Assembly: GCF_002419815.1 (NCBI RefSeq)
Contig: NZ_DIGV01000041.1
Span: 106,935-170,934 of the forward strand
Length of the DNA stretch: 64,000 nucleotides
Source of the DNA: Brevundimonas sp. UBA5713
Lineage (GTDB): Bacteria > Pseudomonadota > Alphaproteobacteria > Caulobacterales > Caulobacteraceae
Direction: 5' to 3'
Part shown: piece by piece, positions 41,521-50,800 of the stretch
Numbering within the stretch: position 1 is the stretch's first letter
Layout: every line of letters starts with the position of its first letter
The notes under the pieces: model-generated
The model's input: the letters and a program-made list of their open reading frames with translations, nothing else
Database searches by the model: none
Told to the model about the DNA's origin: nothing
Made by a program: the position numbers and the translations under genes

Positions 41521-41721
41521 TGTACCGCTCTCCTACAACAAGCCGACCGTGATTTACGCATCGAATCGTTCGATCCAGTCGGCAAGCCATCCCGAATGCG
41601 GTGGCCAGGGTGTTAGCGCACCCCAGCCGCCGAGCCGTAACTCGACACATCGGAGGGTGGCCACCCTCGTCATGCCCCGCTGCCAGTCAACCGGCGCGGG
41701 CGACATATCGTTGAGTCGCAA

Positions 41722-42522
41722 GTGAATTCAACCAAATATAGCAAAGTTTCGCCGGTGCGCCCGGTCGCTCCCTACATCGGAGGAAAGCGGGCACTGGCCA
41801 AGCGGATCTGTGCCTTGATCGAGGCCACGCCTCACCAGCTGTATGCCGAGCCGTTCGTCGGCATGGGCGGCGTGTTTTTCCGCCGCCGCCTGAAGCCGAA
41901 GGCCGAGATCATCAATGACTGGAATGGTGAACTGGTAAACCTGTTCAGGTGCATGCGGGCGCATCCTGCCGCGCTGACGGATCTGATCGCCTGGTCTTTC
42001 TCTTGCCGCGCCGATTTCGAGCAGCTGAAGCGGGCCGATGTCTCGATGATGACCGATCTGCAGCGCGCGGCGCGGTTTGTCCAGCTGCAGAAGACGGCGT
42101 TCGGCGGGCGGGTGAGGGGACAGACGTTCGGCGTCTCGCTGGATGGGCGTTCACGGTTTTCCTCCAGCATCGTGTCGAAGGATCTGATCGCCGCCGGTCA
42201 GAGGTTGGAAACCGTCACGATCGAAAACCTGGACTGGTCAGCCTTCATCGATCGGTACGATCGCGACGGGGCGCTGTTCTATCTCGACCCGCCGTACTTT
42301 GGTTGCGAGCGCGACTATGGCGATGGCTTCGATCGGAGCCAGTTCGAACGGATGGCCGACCAGCTGGCCCGCATCAAGGGTCGGTTCATCCTGTCGCTCA
42401 ATGACAAGCCCGAGGTGCGCGAGATCTTCGACCGCTTCAAGATCGATGCCGTCACCACGACTTACGGCATCAGCGGCAAAGGTGCCACCGAGGCCAGAGA
42501 GGTGATCATCACCGGCAGTTGA
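41722..42522 (+). CDS. Dam-type (D12 class) adenine-N6 DNA methyltransferase
   Basis: A 266-residue enzyme. SAM-binding AEPFVGMGGVFFRR (motif I), catalytic DPPYFG (motif IV), opening PVAPYIGGKRALAKRICALI and a late LNDKPEVREIF fit the D12/Dam family. The start is a GTG at 41722, with no clear Shine-Dalgarno. There is no partner nuclease next to it, so it probably protects phage DNA or regulates. Host Caulobacterales methylate GANTC with CcrM, which is a different family, so this would add a new methylation pattern. Confidence 0.88.
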   Translation: MNSTKYSKVSPVRPVAPYIGGKRALAKRICALIEATPHQLYAEPFVGMGGVFFRRRLKPKAEIINDWNGELVNLFRCMRAHPAALTDLIAWSFSCRADFEQLKRADVSMMTDLQRAARFVQLQKTAFGGRVRGQTFGVSLDGRSRFSSSIVSKDLIAAGQRLETVTIENLDWSAFIDRYDRDGALFYLDPPYFGCERDYGDGFDRSQFERMADQLARIKGRFILSLNDKPEVREIFDRFKIDAVTTTYGISGKGATEAREVIITGS

Positions 42523-42646
42523 CCGAGCGCGCCCGACCTTGGTTGGTCTGGGGTCGGGCCGTCCTGCGCGGTCGGCCAGAACATAACATGAACAATTGAT
42601 TTGAACGGTGTGGGCCAGCGACGCTACATCGCGGCTGGAGCACACT

Positions 42647-42988
42647 ATGACGATCTTACCGATTAAAACCTGGACGCCAGAAAACTTGACCGCTCGGATG
42701 GTGGTTGCCCACCGCGAGTTGGTCCTCATGATTCACTGTGTCGGCTGCCGGTGCCTTAAGGAAATCGACCCTTGGCGGATCGCATCACGCTGTGCCGATG
42801 ATCCGCTTCGTGATCTTCGTTGGCGCTGCGATCGGTGTGGGGTGTACGCGCGTGAACTCACAGTCGAGCGGCGCACGGCGAGTCAACATCGCTGCCTGCT
42901 GGTCATCCCGATCACTAGCCGGTGCTGGGATGCTGGCCACCAAGACGCGCAGCAGGCCGCACTCCGTCGGGCACGACCGGCCAAATGA
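42647..42988 (+). CDS. Small zinc-ribbon-like protein
   Basis: A 113-residue protein, ATG with GGAG upstream. CVGCRC and WRCDRCG form a C-x2-C ... C-x2-C zinc-ribbon pattern (about residues 32-68), between short basic segments. It follows the methylase in the same direction. Function unknown; DNA or RNA binding is plausible. Confidence 0.55.
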   Translation: MTILPIKTWTPENLTARMVVAHRELVLMIHCVGCRCLKEIDPWRIASRCADDPLRDLRWRCDRCGVYARELTVERRTASQHRCLLVIPITSRCWDAGHQDAQQAALRRARPAK

Positions 42989-43030
42989 TCGAAATCGAGC
43001 CCTAAGGCCGTTTTTAGCCGTTTCGCCCCA

Positions 43031-43070
43031 AAGCCCGCGCTTTTCCCCCCGCGCCACCCGCGGGCTTTTT
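43031..43070 (+). terminator. Terminator between zinc-ribbon gene and ATPase gene
   Basis: A perfect 9-bp stem AAGCCCGCG / CGCGGGCTT with a 19-nt loop is followed by a T-run. It lies between convergent genes and is stronger for the plus strand. Confidence 0.75.
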
Positions 43071-43171
43071 GTCCCAGTTTTCTTGCATCTTCCGGACGCG
43101 CTTGAGGCGCTGTCGATATGCGTGGATCGGAGAGGCAGGGGGGGGGAAGACGCTTGCATTTCCTTGCAGGG

Positions 43172-45181
43172 CTATGCGGCTGCTGCTTGGGTATCCTCGT
43201 CGAACGAATAGTTATCAATGGCTTGAATAACGGCGCCGAGAGTATCGACCGTGCCTCGATGTTCAAGATAATCGCTATAGGCCTTCTCGGCATTTACGAG
43301 CAATTGATCATAAAACACGACCCGTGCTTTGTTCGGCACAAGCGACTGAATAACGCGGTCCTTACCTCCTGGATTCCCCCATTCGCGAGGCGGTTTTCCA
43401 AGTACGAACACGATTTCGACAGTTTCGTGCGGATTGTTTTGCTGCTCTAATATTCGCATCATTCCGGATAAATATTTCTCCGACTGATCAAGCATTTCCG
43501 ACCGAGTAACAATTCGCTCAGGGCGTTTGAGCTCGATTATCACGTGTTCACCAGCGGCTTTTCGATATCCGATATCAAGGCGGCCCTTTTTCTCGTCATC
43601 TGGCAGGTCAGCTGTCACTTCATCAAACATGGATAACACTCGCTTCTCCATGATCTCAGTGCCTTCTGTCCGCTCCCAAGAGGGATCTAGAAGCCATAGA
43701 TGATCGAACAAATACTGCTGGATAGCCTTTTCAAGCGCATTATCGTCTACCTTCTCTCGAAGGGTCTGGATAACTTTTATCCGTTGTTGGACAATTTGCC
43801 CGTACAAATTTGCCTCTAGGCCATCAAGTTCCTGGAATATGTCGAGCACCGACAAAAGGCTATCGTCAGAGATGTTATCCAAGGCGTCCAAGTTCTCGTG
43901 GAGCCGATAAAACTCGAAGCCAAGGACCGCATGCTTGATGAGCTGCTTTTGCTCGTCAAGCCTGTCCATTTCTATTCGATTTAGCTTGCCCAGCCATTTC
44001 TGTGCTCTCTTGCGCACTGGCGCTTTTAAGCCATCCATCCAAGCTTTAACGGCCGGGATATCCATAGCCTTTTGAGCACCCGCTTCAGCGCGTAAGTCAC
44101 CCCATTGATTCTGGATATTCTTTAGTTCTTCGCCAATGAAGGCCTTTAGAAGTTGATATCTCTCATCGTCTTCTACGAGCTTCTGCCTGCTACTAGTGGC
44201 GGCATCATCGTCACGGACAGTTCCCTGCCCATCGTAAAGATCTAAGCCTTCGACATTTATCTCGCCAATGAGATAGTTGGCGTAGACTCCGCGCTCAGAG
44301 AAATCGCTAAGGATATCCTCTTGGGCCATCTTACCTCGAATGAAGATGGCAATGCGGTTAAGGTTTTCGCCTTCCTCATCGCGGAGTTGACCAGACTCCT
44401 TTACTGTTCCTAACCATCCTGAAAAACCAAGGCGTACAAGCTCATCGGGCAACTTTCGCACAGTCTTGTGCTGTACATTTGAGGTTAGTAATTCAGTTTC
44501 GGATTGATCGCCATATGTCCAGAGATATTGGACCTTGCTGTAGTAATCGCGGTCCGCGGGGGTGACTTCCTGACCATCAACCAAAACGTGGAAGCCGTGC
44601 TTAGGGCCAAGAATTGAGAAGCGTCTTGCTACGCGCTTGCGCAGTGCTTTGGTAGTAGCGGCAGTTTGTTTGTGGCGAAGCTCGGTAAGGGTGATGCGGG
44701 TGCCATGCGTAAAGTCGATGGCGTCAGTACTAACCGCTGCTGGACTATAAGTACCGCTTCCTCCAGACGCACCGATTTTCTCTCTGATATCATCAAGGCG
44801 CATCTTGAAGGCGCTTTTTTCCCCGTCCTTTGCAGTTTCTACCACCACTGTGCCTGCAATCGAAAACAGCGAAAGTTTGCCTATTCCCTTTCGGCCCATA
44901 GGCTTCCGATTTTTGGCAGTAAGCCCCGGTTGAAAATCTCGACGGCGGTGACCTACCCGGAGAAACCGGTCGTTGACCTCTTTCGAGGTCATGCCAGTTC
45001 CATCATCGGATATGATGATCCGATCCTCCACACGATTCCAGTCAACAGTGACCGTTTCTGCGTCAGCATCCCAAGCATTAGCCACGATCTCTGAGAGGAC
45101 CGAAGGCACATTGCTATACAGGTTGATGCCCAAGTGCTCTAGGGCATTTAGGCTGATCGTCAGTTCGAATTGCTCACCCAT
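43172..45181 (-). CDS. MORC/MutL-like GHKL ATPase fused to a PD-(D/E)XK-type nuclease
   Basis: 669 residues. An N-terminal GHKL ATPase has the N-box EIVANAWDAD (Glu31, Asn35), G1 DDGTGM (59-64) and G2 GRKGIGK (96-102). A S5-like domain and long helices follow, then near residues 533-552 GRLDIGYRK...GEHVIIELKRPE gives the D536 ... E550-x-K552 nuclease pattern. ATPases of this plan beside DNA methylases have been described as restriction subunits related to eukaryotic MORC. It overlaps the 5mC methyltransferase gene by about 20 bp. The region is richer in A/T than the phage core, consistent with acquired cargo. Confidence 0.8.
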   Translation of the reverse strand: MGEQFELTISLNALEHLGINLYSNVPSVLSEIVANAWDADAETVTVDWNRVEDRIIISDDGTGMTSKEVNDRFLRVGHRRRDFQPGLTAKNRKPMGRKGIGKLSLFSIAGTVVVETAKDGEKSAFKMRLDDIREKIGASGGSGTYSPAAVSTDAIDFTHGTRITLTELRHKQTAATTKALRKRVARRFSILGPKHGFHVLVDGQEVTPADRDYYSKVQYLWTYGDQSETELLTSNVQHKTVRKLPDELVRLGFSGWLGTVKESGQLRDEEGENLNRIAIFIRGKMAQEDILSDFSERGVYANYLIGEINVEGLDLYDGQGTVRDDDAATSSRQKLVEDDERYQLLKAFIGEELKNIQNQWGDLRAEAGAQKAMDIPAVKAWMDGLKAPVRKRAQKWLGKLNRIEMDRLDEQKQLIKHAVLGFEFYRLHENLDALDNISDDSLLSVLDIFQELDGLEANLYGQIVQQRIKVIQTLREKVDDNALEKAIQQYLFDHLWLLDPSWERTEGTEIMEKRVLSMFDEVTADLPDDEKKGRLDIGYRKAAGEHVIIELKRPERIVTRSEMLDQSEKYLSGMMRILEQQNNPHETVEIVFVLGKPPREWGNPGGKDRVIQSLVPNKARVVFYDQLLVNAEKAYSDYLEHRGTVDTLGAVIQAIDNYSFDEDTQAAAA

Positions 45182-46260
45182 ACGTTGCTCGCCCCCAAAT
45201 GCGTTTTTATTGAGCGAGCAATAGCACGAGACAGCTTCACAGGAACAGCGTTACCTATAAGTCGCCCTAAGCGAGTGAAATGAATCCGTTCACCAGGGGC
45301 GTGAAATGCGTAACTCGGTGGGAACGACTGCAAAATCGCGCCTTCGCGAAGGCTGAGGGCACGGTGTTGGGTGGGGTGTCCGAAGCGCCCATTTCCAAAC
45401 CCGTAAAACTGCGTTGTGATGGTTGGGGAGGGTTCATCCGATTTCATGCGGCCGTACACGCTTCGGTAACCGTGACCAGATTCGGCAACGTGGCAAGCGG
45501 CGCGTAGATCTTTATCCCAGTCGTGCCATGTGCCTCCCGGCTTGGACGCAATAATACGCCGCATATTGAGCGGCGAAAGCGCACTAGCTCGATGGAGCGG
45601 ATCAGTCGCATCGATTTGGCCCGCATCTAAAGGGGCCAATTCTCCAATTGCGTCAGCCACAGTAAGATAGGCGTCGGCTGTGTGTGAAGGACCCTCGAGT
45701 TCAATCGCCCCGTATCGTGATGCGAGAAGGACGAGCCTTTTCCTCCTTTGAGGGACTCCATAGTCAGGTGCGTACACCACATCGTGCCAGACTTTATAGC
45801 CATCTTTCTTTAATTTGGACACGAACGACCTGAATATTTCCCCGCCTTTGAAATCTAATAACCGAGGAACATTCTCCATAGAGACGATATCGGGCTTCAC
45901 TGCTGTAATGAGATTTCCATACTTGCCTACAAGCGTGTAATTCGGATCTTCGTTCTTTTGATTGTAGGTAGAGAACGGCTGACAGGGCGCGCAGCCGACC
46001 AAAATGGATGGCTGATTTGCAGGAAACAACTCAGCTAGTTCCTTTGCTTCCATCGAAGCTATATCTTTTCGGATGAATGGGGCCTTATTGTTATGCTCAA
46101 ATGCATAACGGCACCGCTCATCGACATCGATCCCAGCCGCGACTTTGAAGCCTTCAAGTCGGAAGCCGTGGGCTAGCCCGCCAGCGCCGCAAAATAGATC
46201 TACAACCGTCCCAAGGTGAGACGAGCTTGGCGTGAAAGCGGGGAGTGGTGCGGATTCCAT
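45160..46260 (-). CDS. DNA (cytosine-5) methyltransferase
   Basis: 366 residues from the ATG at 46260. 5mC motifs: I VVDLFCGAGGLAHGF; IV GCAPCQPF with nucleophile Cys93; VI MENVP (Glu129); VIII QRRKRLVLLAS; X LIGNAVPV near the end; a short variable region lies between VIII and IX. In-frame ATGs at 46275 and 46356 are alternatives. Translationally coupled to the ATPase-nuclease gene, together forming a restriction-modification-type pair. Recognition sequence cannot be read from the protein. Confidence 0.9.
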   Translation of the reverse strand: MESAPLPAFTPSSSHLGTVVDLFCGAGGLAHGFRLEGFKVAAGIDVDERCRYAFEHNNKAPFIRKDIASMEAKELAELFPANQPSILVGCAPCQPFSTYNQKNEDPNYTLVGKYGNLITAVKPDIVSMENVPRLLDFKGGEIFRSFVSKLKKDGYKVWHDVVYAPDYGVPQRRKRLVLLASRYGAIELEGPSHTADAYLTVADAIGELAPLDAGQIDATDPLHRASALSPLNMRRIIASKPGGTWHDWDKDLRAACHVAESGHGYRSVYGRMKSDEPSPTITTQFYGFGNGRFGHPTQHRALSLREGAILQSFPPSYAFHAPGERIHFTRLGRLIGNAVPVKLSRAIARSIKTHLGASNVWVSNSN

Positions 46261-46508
46261 GAGGGGCCTTAGCATCGATTCTAAATCGCATTGTATAAAA
46301 CGATGACGTTTTGGCGAAACCAGCAATTGACCGTTCGCTGCTTTGCCCGACCTCATTCACGTTGAGTGAGGAGGCATTAGGGGCATGCTGCCGACGTCCA
46401 TAAAATACGGCACTATAAGTTTTACATCTCTGCTAATAAGAATTTGTATTCGTTGACGTTTTTGTTTTCCTGTTTTGCAGGTAACTATTTGTTTTTCTTC
46501 AACTCTTC
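46261..46508. other. A/T-rich stretch left of attR
   Basis: No gene supported. Unusually A/T-rich for the window, with T-runs close to attR (46440-46508); may hold the methylase promoter and integrase or IHF arm sites. Confidence 0.4.
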
Positions 46509-46559
46509 CCCGCCTTCTAAGCGGACGGTTGCAGGTTCGAGTCCTGCAGGGCGCGCCAG
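46509..46559. other. attR core (3' tRNA-Arg fragment)
   Basis: Exact 51-bp copy of 10504-10554, containing the anticodon arm, T-arm and 3' acceptor strand of tRNA-Arg without the 5' part. Marks the right prophage end. Confidence 0.93.
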
Positions 46560-46620
46560 ATTTGGCCCATGATGGATACCGCAGGCACCTCCCAGAGGCG
46601 TGAAGGCTACAGGTGTCTGG

Positions 46621-47763
46621 CTAAGGTGCGGCTTTTTCGCGGGTGATGTCGACCGAATAGCCGATAGCTCGAAGCGGATTGCCGCGAAGATCGGAAATCA
46701 CACTGGCCACGGCGCGTATCCATGCGACCTTGCCGTCATCGCGAATGATCCGGAACTCCCGCGCATAGTCCTCTCCCTTGGGCGCAAGTTCGTGCGCGAT
46801 CTGGCTGATATCCCGCTTTTGGGCGGCATCTTCAGGATGAATTAGGGCGAGGAAGTCCGAGATCCGGTGAGCGGGTTTGGACGGGCTTCGGCCCATGACC
46901 TCATACCAAGTCGGGTCGCAGTACAAACTGCCCGAGGCCAGATCCAACTCCCAGATGCCCAATTTGCCTGCGCGTGAGGCAATAGCCAACCGCTTTTGAC
47001 TGCGGCGCAGCTCTTCGGAAACCCGATATGACTCCGTGACGTCACGCGAGATACACAGGATAGAGGATACCCTGCCGCCCGGCTCACATTTGGGCGTCAA
47101 CAGGCTGTCCCAAACCTCGATACGGCCCTTCTCGTCGTGGCTGGGTCCGACAAATCGGGCGGTTTCTCCTGACAAAGCCTGTTCAAGCGCCGCTTCTGCC
47201 TGGGACCATACATCTCTGGGCAGGAGTTTGATCCATTCCTGACCAAACCCGCCAGCTGGGTCGATGTTCAGAATTCGGCACCCGGCGGCGTTGGCGTATT
47301 GAACATGGCCATGGGGGTCGAGCAACTTGATGCAGTCGCTACTGACGTTCAGGAGCATCTGCTGGATTTGATTATGGGTGGTCAGATCGCGGTGAAGAGA
47401 TTTCGAGTCATGTATGTCGGCCGTGGTGCCCAACCAAAGGGGGGCGTGGTCGTCGCAGTCCAATTTCTGCACCGTCACCAGAGCCCATCGACCATTGGGG
47501 AGCCTGCACTCGAAGTTGGTCACGCTATCGATGCCGGCCAGGCGCGAAACGAGTGCGGACGCGTCGGCGCGGTCCCGCTGATCGAAAAGTTGGGAAAAAG
47601 TCGAGGCAGGAACGGACAGCAGGCCAGACCAACACGGACTAAGGTGCCTAATCATTCCCTGCTGATTAAAAACAACTGTCGGTGATTTAAGTATCTTGAC
47701 GAGCTCGCTGAGAAATTCGGGCGAGCAGCGCGTAGGCAATATGTTGTCCAAATCCGTTACCAT
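46621..47763 (-). CDS. Multi-PAS sensor protein without output domain
   Basis: A 380-residue cytosolic protein with three PAS-type domains: about 20-120 (PTVVFNQQGMIRHLSPCW), 130-255 (KLLDPHGHVQYANAAGCRIL, ISRDVTESYRVSEEL) and 260-380 (ASRAGKLGIWELDLASGSLY ... PAC-like AIGYSVDITREKAAP). No kinase, GGDEF/EAL or HTH follows. It may act through partner proteins or be the sensory half of a split system. It is the first host gene right of attR, so it lay next to tRNA-Arg before integration. Confidence 0.8.
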   Translation of the reverse strand: MVTDLDNILPTRCSPEFLSELVKILKSPTVVFNQQGMIRHLSPCWSGLLSVPASTFSQLFDQRDRADASALVSRLAGIDSVTNFECRLPNGRWALVTVQKLDCDDHAPLWLGTTADIHDSKSLHRDLTTHNQIQQMLLNVSSDCIKLLDPHGHVQYANAAGCRILNIDPAGGFGQEWIKLLPRDVWSQAEAALEQALSGETARFVGPSHDEKGRIEVWDSLLTPKCEPGGRVSSILCISRDVTESYRVSEELRRSQKRLAIASRAGKLGIWELDLASGSLYCDPTWYEVMGRSPSKPAHRISDFLALIHPEDAAQKRDISQIAHELAPKGEDYAREFRIIRDDGKVAWIRAVASVISDLRGNPLRAIGYSVDITREKAAP

Positions 47764-47891
47764 GACCACAAACAGTTATGTCACTTCGCCTGCTTAAAAC
47801 TTAGGCTTATTCAATGAATATAGAGGACTTATAGTTGTTTCGATTTTAAAAAATGTTGAAGCAATACGGTCTGGCTGGAACTATTTTTAAT

Positions 47892-50800
47892 TTAGTGAAA
47901 GTCGCGTGAGCTGGGCAGTACTCGGACGTTTCTGGGGTGGTGGTGCGAAGGATGTCGCGGAGGCTGGGGATGAGCCACCACATCGGCGCGGGCCAGTTGG
48001 ATGTCGGTCTGATGGTCTTCTGAGAGGCGCGACAATTCCTCGGACCGGTCGATGATATGGCGGGCGATGATATGCACCACGCCTTCCTTGCTTTTCTCGA
48101 CTACGCCTTCGACCTGCATCAGGCGCGAGGCCATGACTTCGCGGCGGTACTGCTCGAACATCCGCGCCCACAGCACCACATTCACCACGCCGGTCTCATC
48201 TTCCATGGTGACAAAGATGGCATTGCCCTTGCCGGGGCGCTGGCGGATCAGCACTACGCCTGCCACCTGGACCAGGGTGCCGCTGCGTTTGGATTCTGCG
48301 CCTCGACAGGTCAGCACCTTGCCGCCGAATGCAGGGCGAAGCAGCGCCATAGGGTGCGCCTTTAGCGACAGGCGCGTGACCTGATAGTCGGCAGCCACAT
48401 GTTCGCTGAGTGGCATAGAGGGCAGATTGGCATCGGGCTCGGCCCCCAGTTCACGCGCTTGGGCGGCGGCAAACAGGGGCAGGGGATTATCATCCGGCAG
48501 ACGCCGCACGGCCCATAAGGCCTCGCGCCGATCCATTCCCATAGAGCGGAAGGCATCCGCATCGGCCAGTTTTCGCATCGCCGCAGCGGGCAGTTTGGCG
48601 CGGCGGGCCAGACTCTCGATATCGTGCAGCGGGCCTTGCAGGCGGGCAGTACACAGGGCCTCGGCCCATGATTGTTTGAAACCGTCGATCTGACGCAGGC
48701 CCAGCCGGACCGAGGGGGCGACACGATGCCCTTCGAGGCTGTTGTCCCAATAGCTATAGGCCACATCGATAGGGCGGATTTCCACGCCGCCGATTTCCTG
48801 CGCCTCGCGTACGATCTGGGCGGGGGCGTAAAAGCCCATGGGCTGGCTGTTCAGCAGAGCGCAGGCAAAGGCGGCGGGGTGATGCTTCTTCACCCACGCG
48901 GAGACATAGACCAGCTGGGCAAATGACGCGGCGTGGCTTTCGGGAAAGCCATAGGACCCAAAGCCCTTGATCTGGTCAAAACAGCGCTGGGCAAAGTCGC
49001 GGTCATAGCCGCGCTCGACCATGCGTTCGACAAAGCGGGTTTCATAGGTGTGCAGCCTCCCGTCGCCGCGAAAAGTCCCCATGGACTTGCGCAGACCATT
49101 GGCTTCGGCGTCGGAAAACTGGGCGGCGACCATGGCCAGCTTCATCGCCTGTTCCTGAAACAGGGGCACGCCCAGCGTCTTGCCAAGTACCTGTTTCAAC
49201 TCGTCCGGCGCGCCGTATTCGGGGGCGGGTGAGGCATAGACAACCGGCTCTTCGCCATTGCGACGGCGCAGATAGGGGTGGACCATGTCGCCCTGAATGG
49301 GACCGGGACGCACAATGGCGACCTGAATGACCAAATCATAAAGCCGACGCGGTTTCAGACGCGGCAGCATGTTGATCTGGGCGCGGCTTTCCACCTGAAA
49401 CACGCCGATGGAATGGCCGCGACACAGCATGTCATAGACGACCGGATCGTCCTGCGGGATGGAATGCAGGTCTTGAACCGCGCCCTGATGGTCGCGCATC
49501 AGATCCAGCGCCTTGCGGATGCAGGTCAGCATGCCCAGCGCCAGAATGTCGACCTTCATCAGGCACAGGGCCTCGATGTCGTCCTTGTCCCATTCGATAT
49601 AGGTGCGGTCGGCCATAGCCGCGTTGCCGATAGGCACGATCTCGTCCAGCCGGTCCTGCGTCAGGATGAAGCCGCCGACGTGCTGGCTCAGATGGCGCGG
49701 AAAGTTGAGCAGCCGCGTGGCCATGGCGACGGTGCGCTGGATCATCGGATTATCGGCGGCCAAGCCAGCCTGTTCGACGTGTTTTTCGCCGATTTCCGCA
49801 CCCCAGCTACCCCAGTGGCTGGACGCCATGCGGGCGGTGATGTCTTCGCTGAGCCCCAGAACCTTGCCCACCTCGCGGATGGCACTGCGGGGACGAAAAT
49901 GGATGACGGTGGCGGCGATGCCCGCGCGATGGCGGCCATAGCGCTCATAGATGTGCTGGATGACTTCTTCGCGCCGTTCGTGTTCGAAATCGACGTCGAT
50001 ATCGGGCGGCTCGTCGCGGTCATCGGACAGGAAGCGCTCGAACAACAGGTCAGAGACGGCGGGGTCCACCGAGGTGATGCCCAGCACATAACAGACCGCC
50101 GAGTTGGCCGCCGAACCGCGCCCTTGGCACAAAATACCCTTTTCGCGCGCCACGCGGACGATGTCATAGATGGTCAGGAAATAGGGGGCGTAGTCCTTTT
50201 GCGCGATGAAGCGCAGCTCTTTCACCAGCAAGTCGGCCACCTTGGGCGGCACCCCCAGCGGATAGCGGATGGAAGCATGACGACGCGTCAGGTCTTCCAG
50301 CCAGTCCTGAGAGTTCCAGCCCTTGGGTGTCGGTTCGTGCGGGTACTGATAGCTGATTTGCGACAGATCGAAGGTGATGCGCGACAGGAAGTGCTGCGTC
50401 TCGGCGATGGCTTCGGGCGCATCGCGAAACAGGCGGGCCATTTCCGTGGGCGGTTTGAGCCAGCGTTCGCTGTTGGCCTCAAGGCGGCGACCGGCATCTT
50501 CTATGGTGGTGCCCTCGCGGATGCAGGTCAGCACGTCCTGAAGATCGCGTTCCTCGGGGCTGTGGTACAGCACATCATTGACGGCCAGCAGCGGCGCGCC
50601 TGTCCGCTGTGACAGGGCGCGCAGACGGGCCAAACGTCGCCGGTCATCCCCACGACGCAAGACGGTGGCCGCCAGCCAGACAGCGCCGGATGTGGCCGTC
50701 TGTAGTCGCTGGATCAGGTTCGCCAGATCACAGCCCCCATCCGGCGGCATGACGATCAGGGACAGGTGCTCGGCCGGCAGCAAGTCATCCAGATAGAGCA

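Larger units (their letters stand above)
10504..46559. mobile_element. P2-like (Peduovirus-type) prophage integrated in tRNA-Arg
   Basis: The element is bounded by a 51-bp exact direct repeat. An integrase lies next to the left copy, and all expected P2-type virion modules are present: terminase M and P, portal Q, scaffold O, capsid N, completion L/X/R/S, lysis genes, baseplate V W J I, fibre H, sheath FI, tube FII, E/E', tape measure T, U, D and Ogr. No virion gene looks broken, so it may be inducible. Non-conserved cargo sits at 29354-30877 and 40711-46260. Relative to P2 the early/integration block is flipped with respect to the late genes. Confidence 0.95.

Noticed and set aside
49278..50612. 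444-residue plus-strand frame inside dnaE2
   Set aside because: Antisense to the conserved polymerase palm; shadow.
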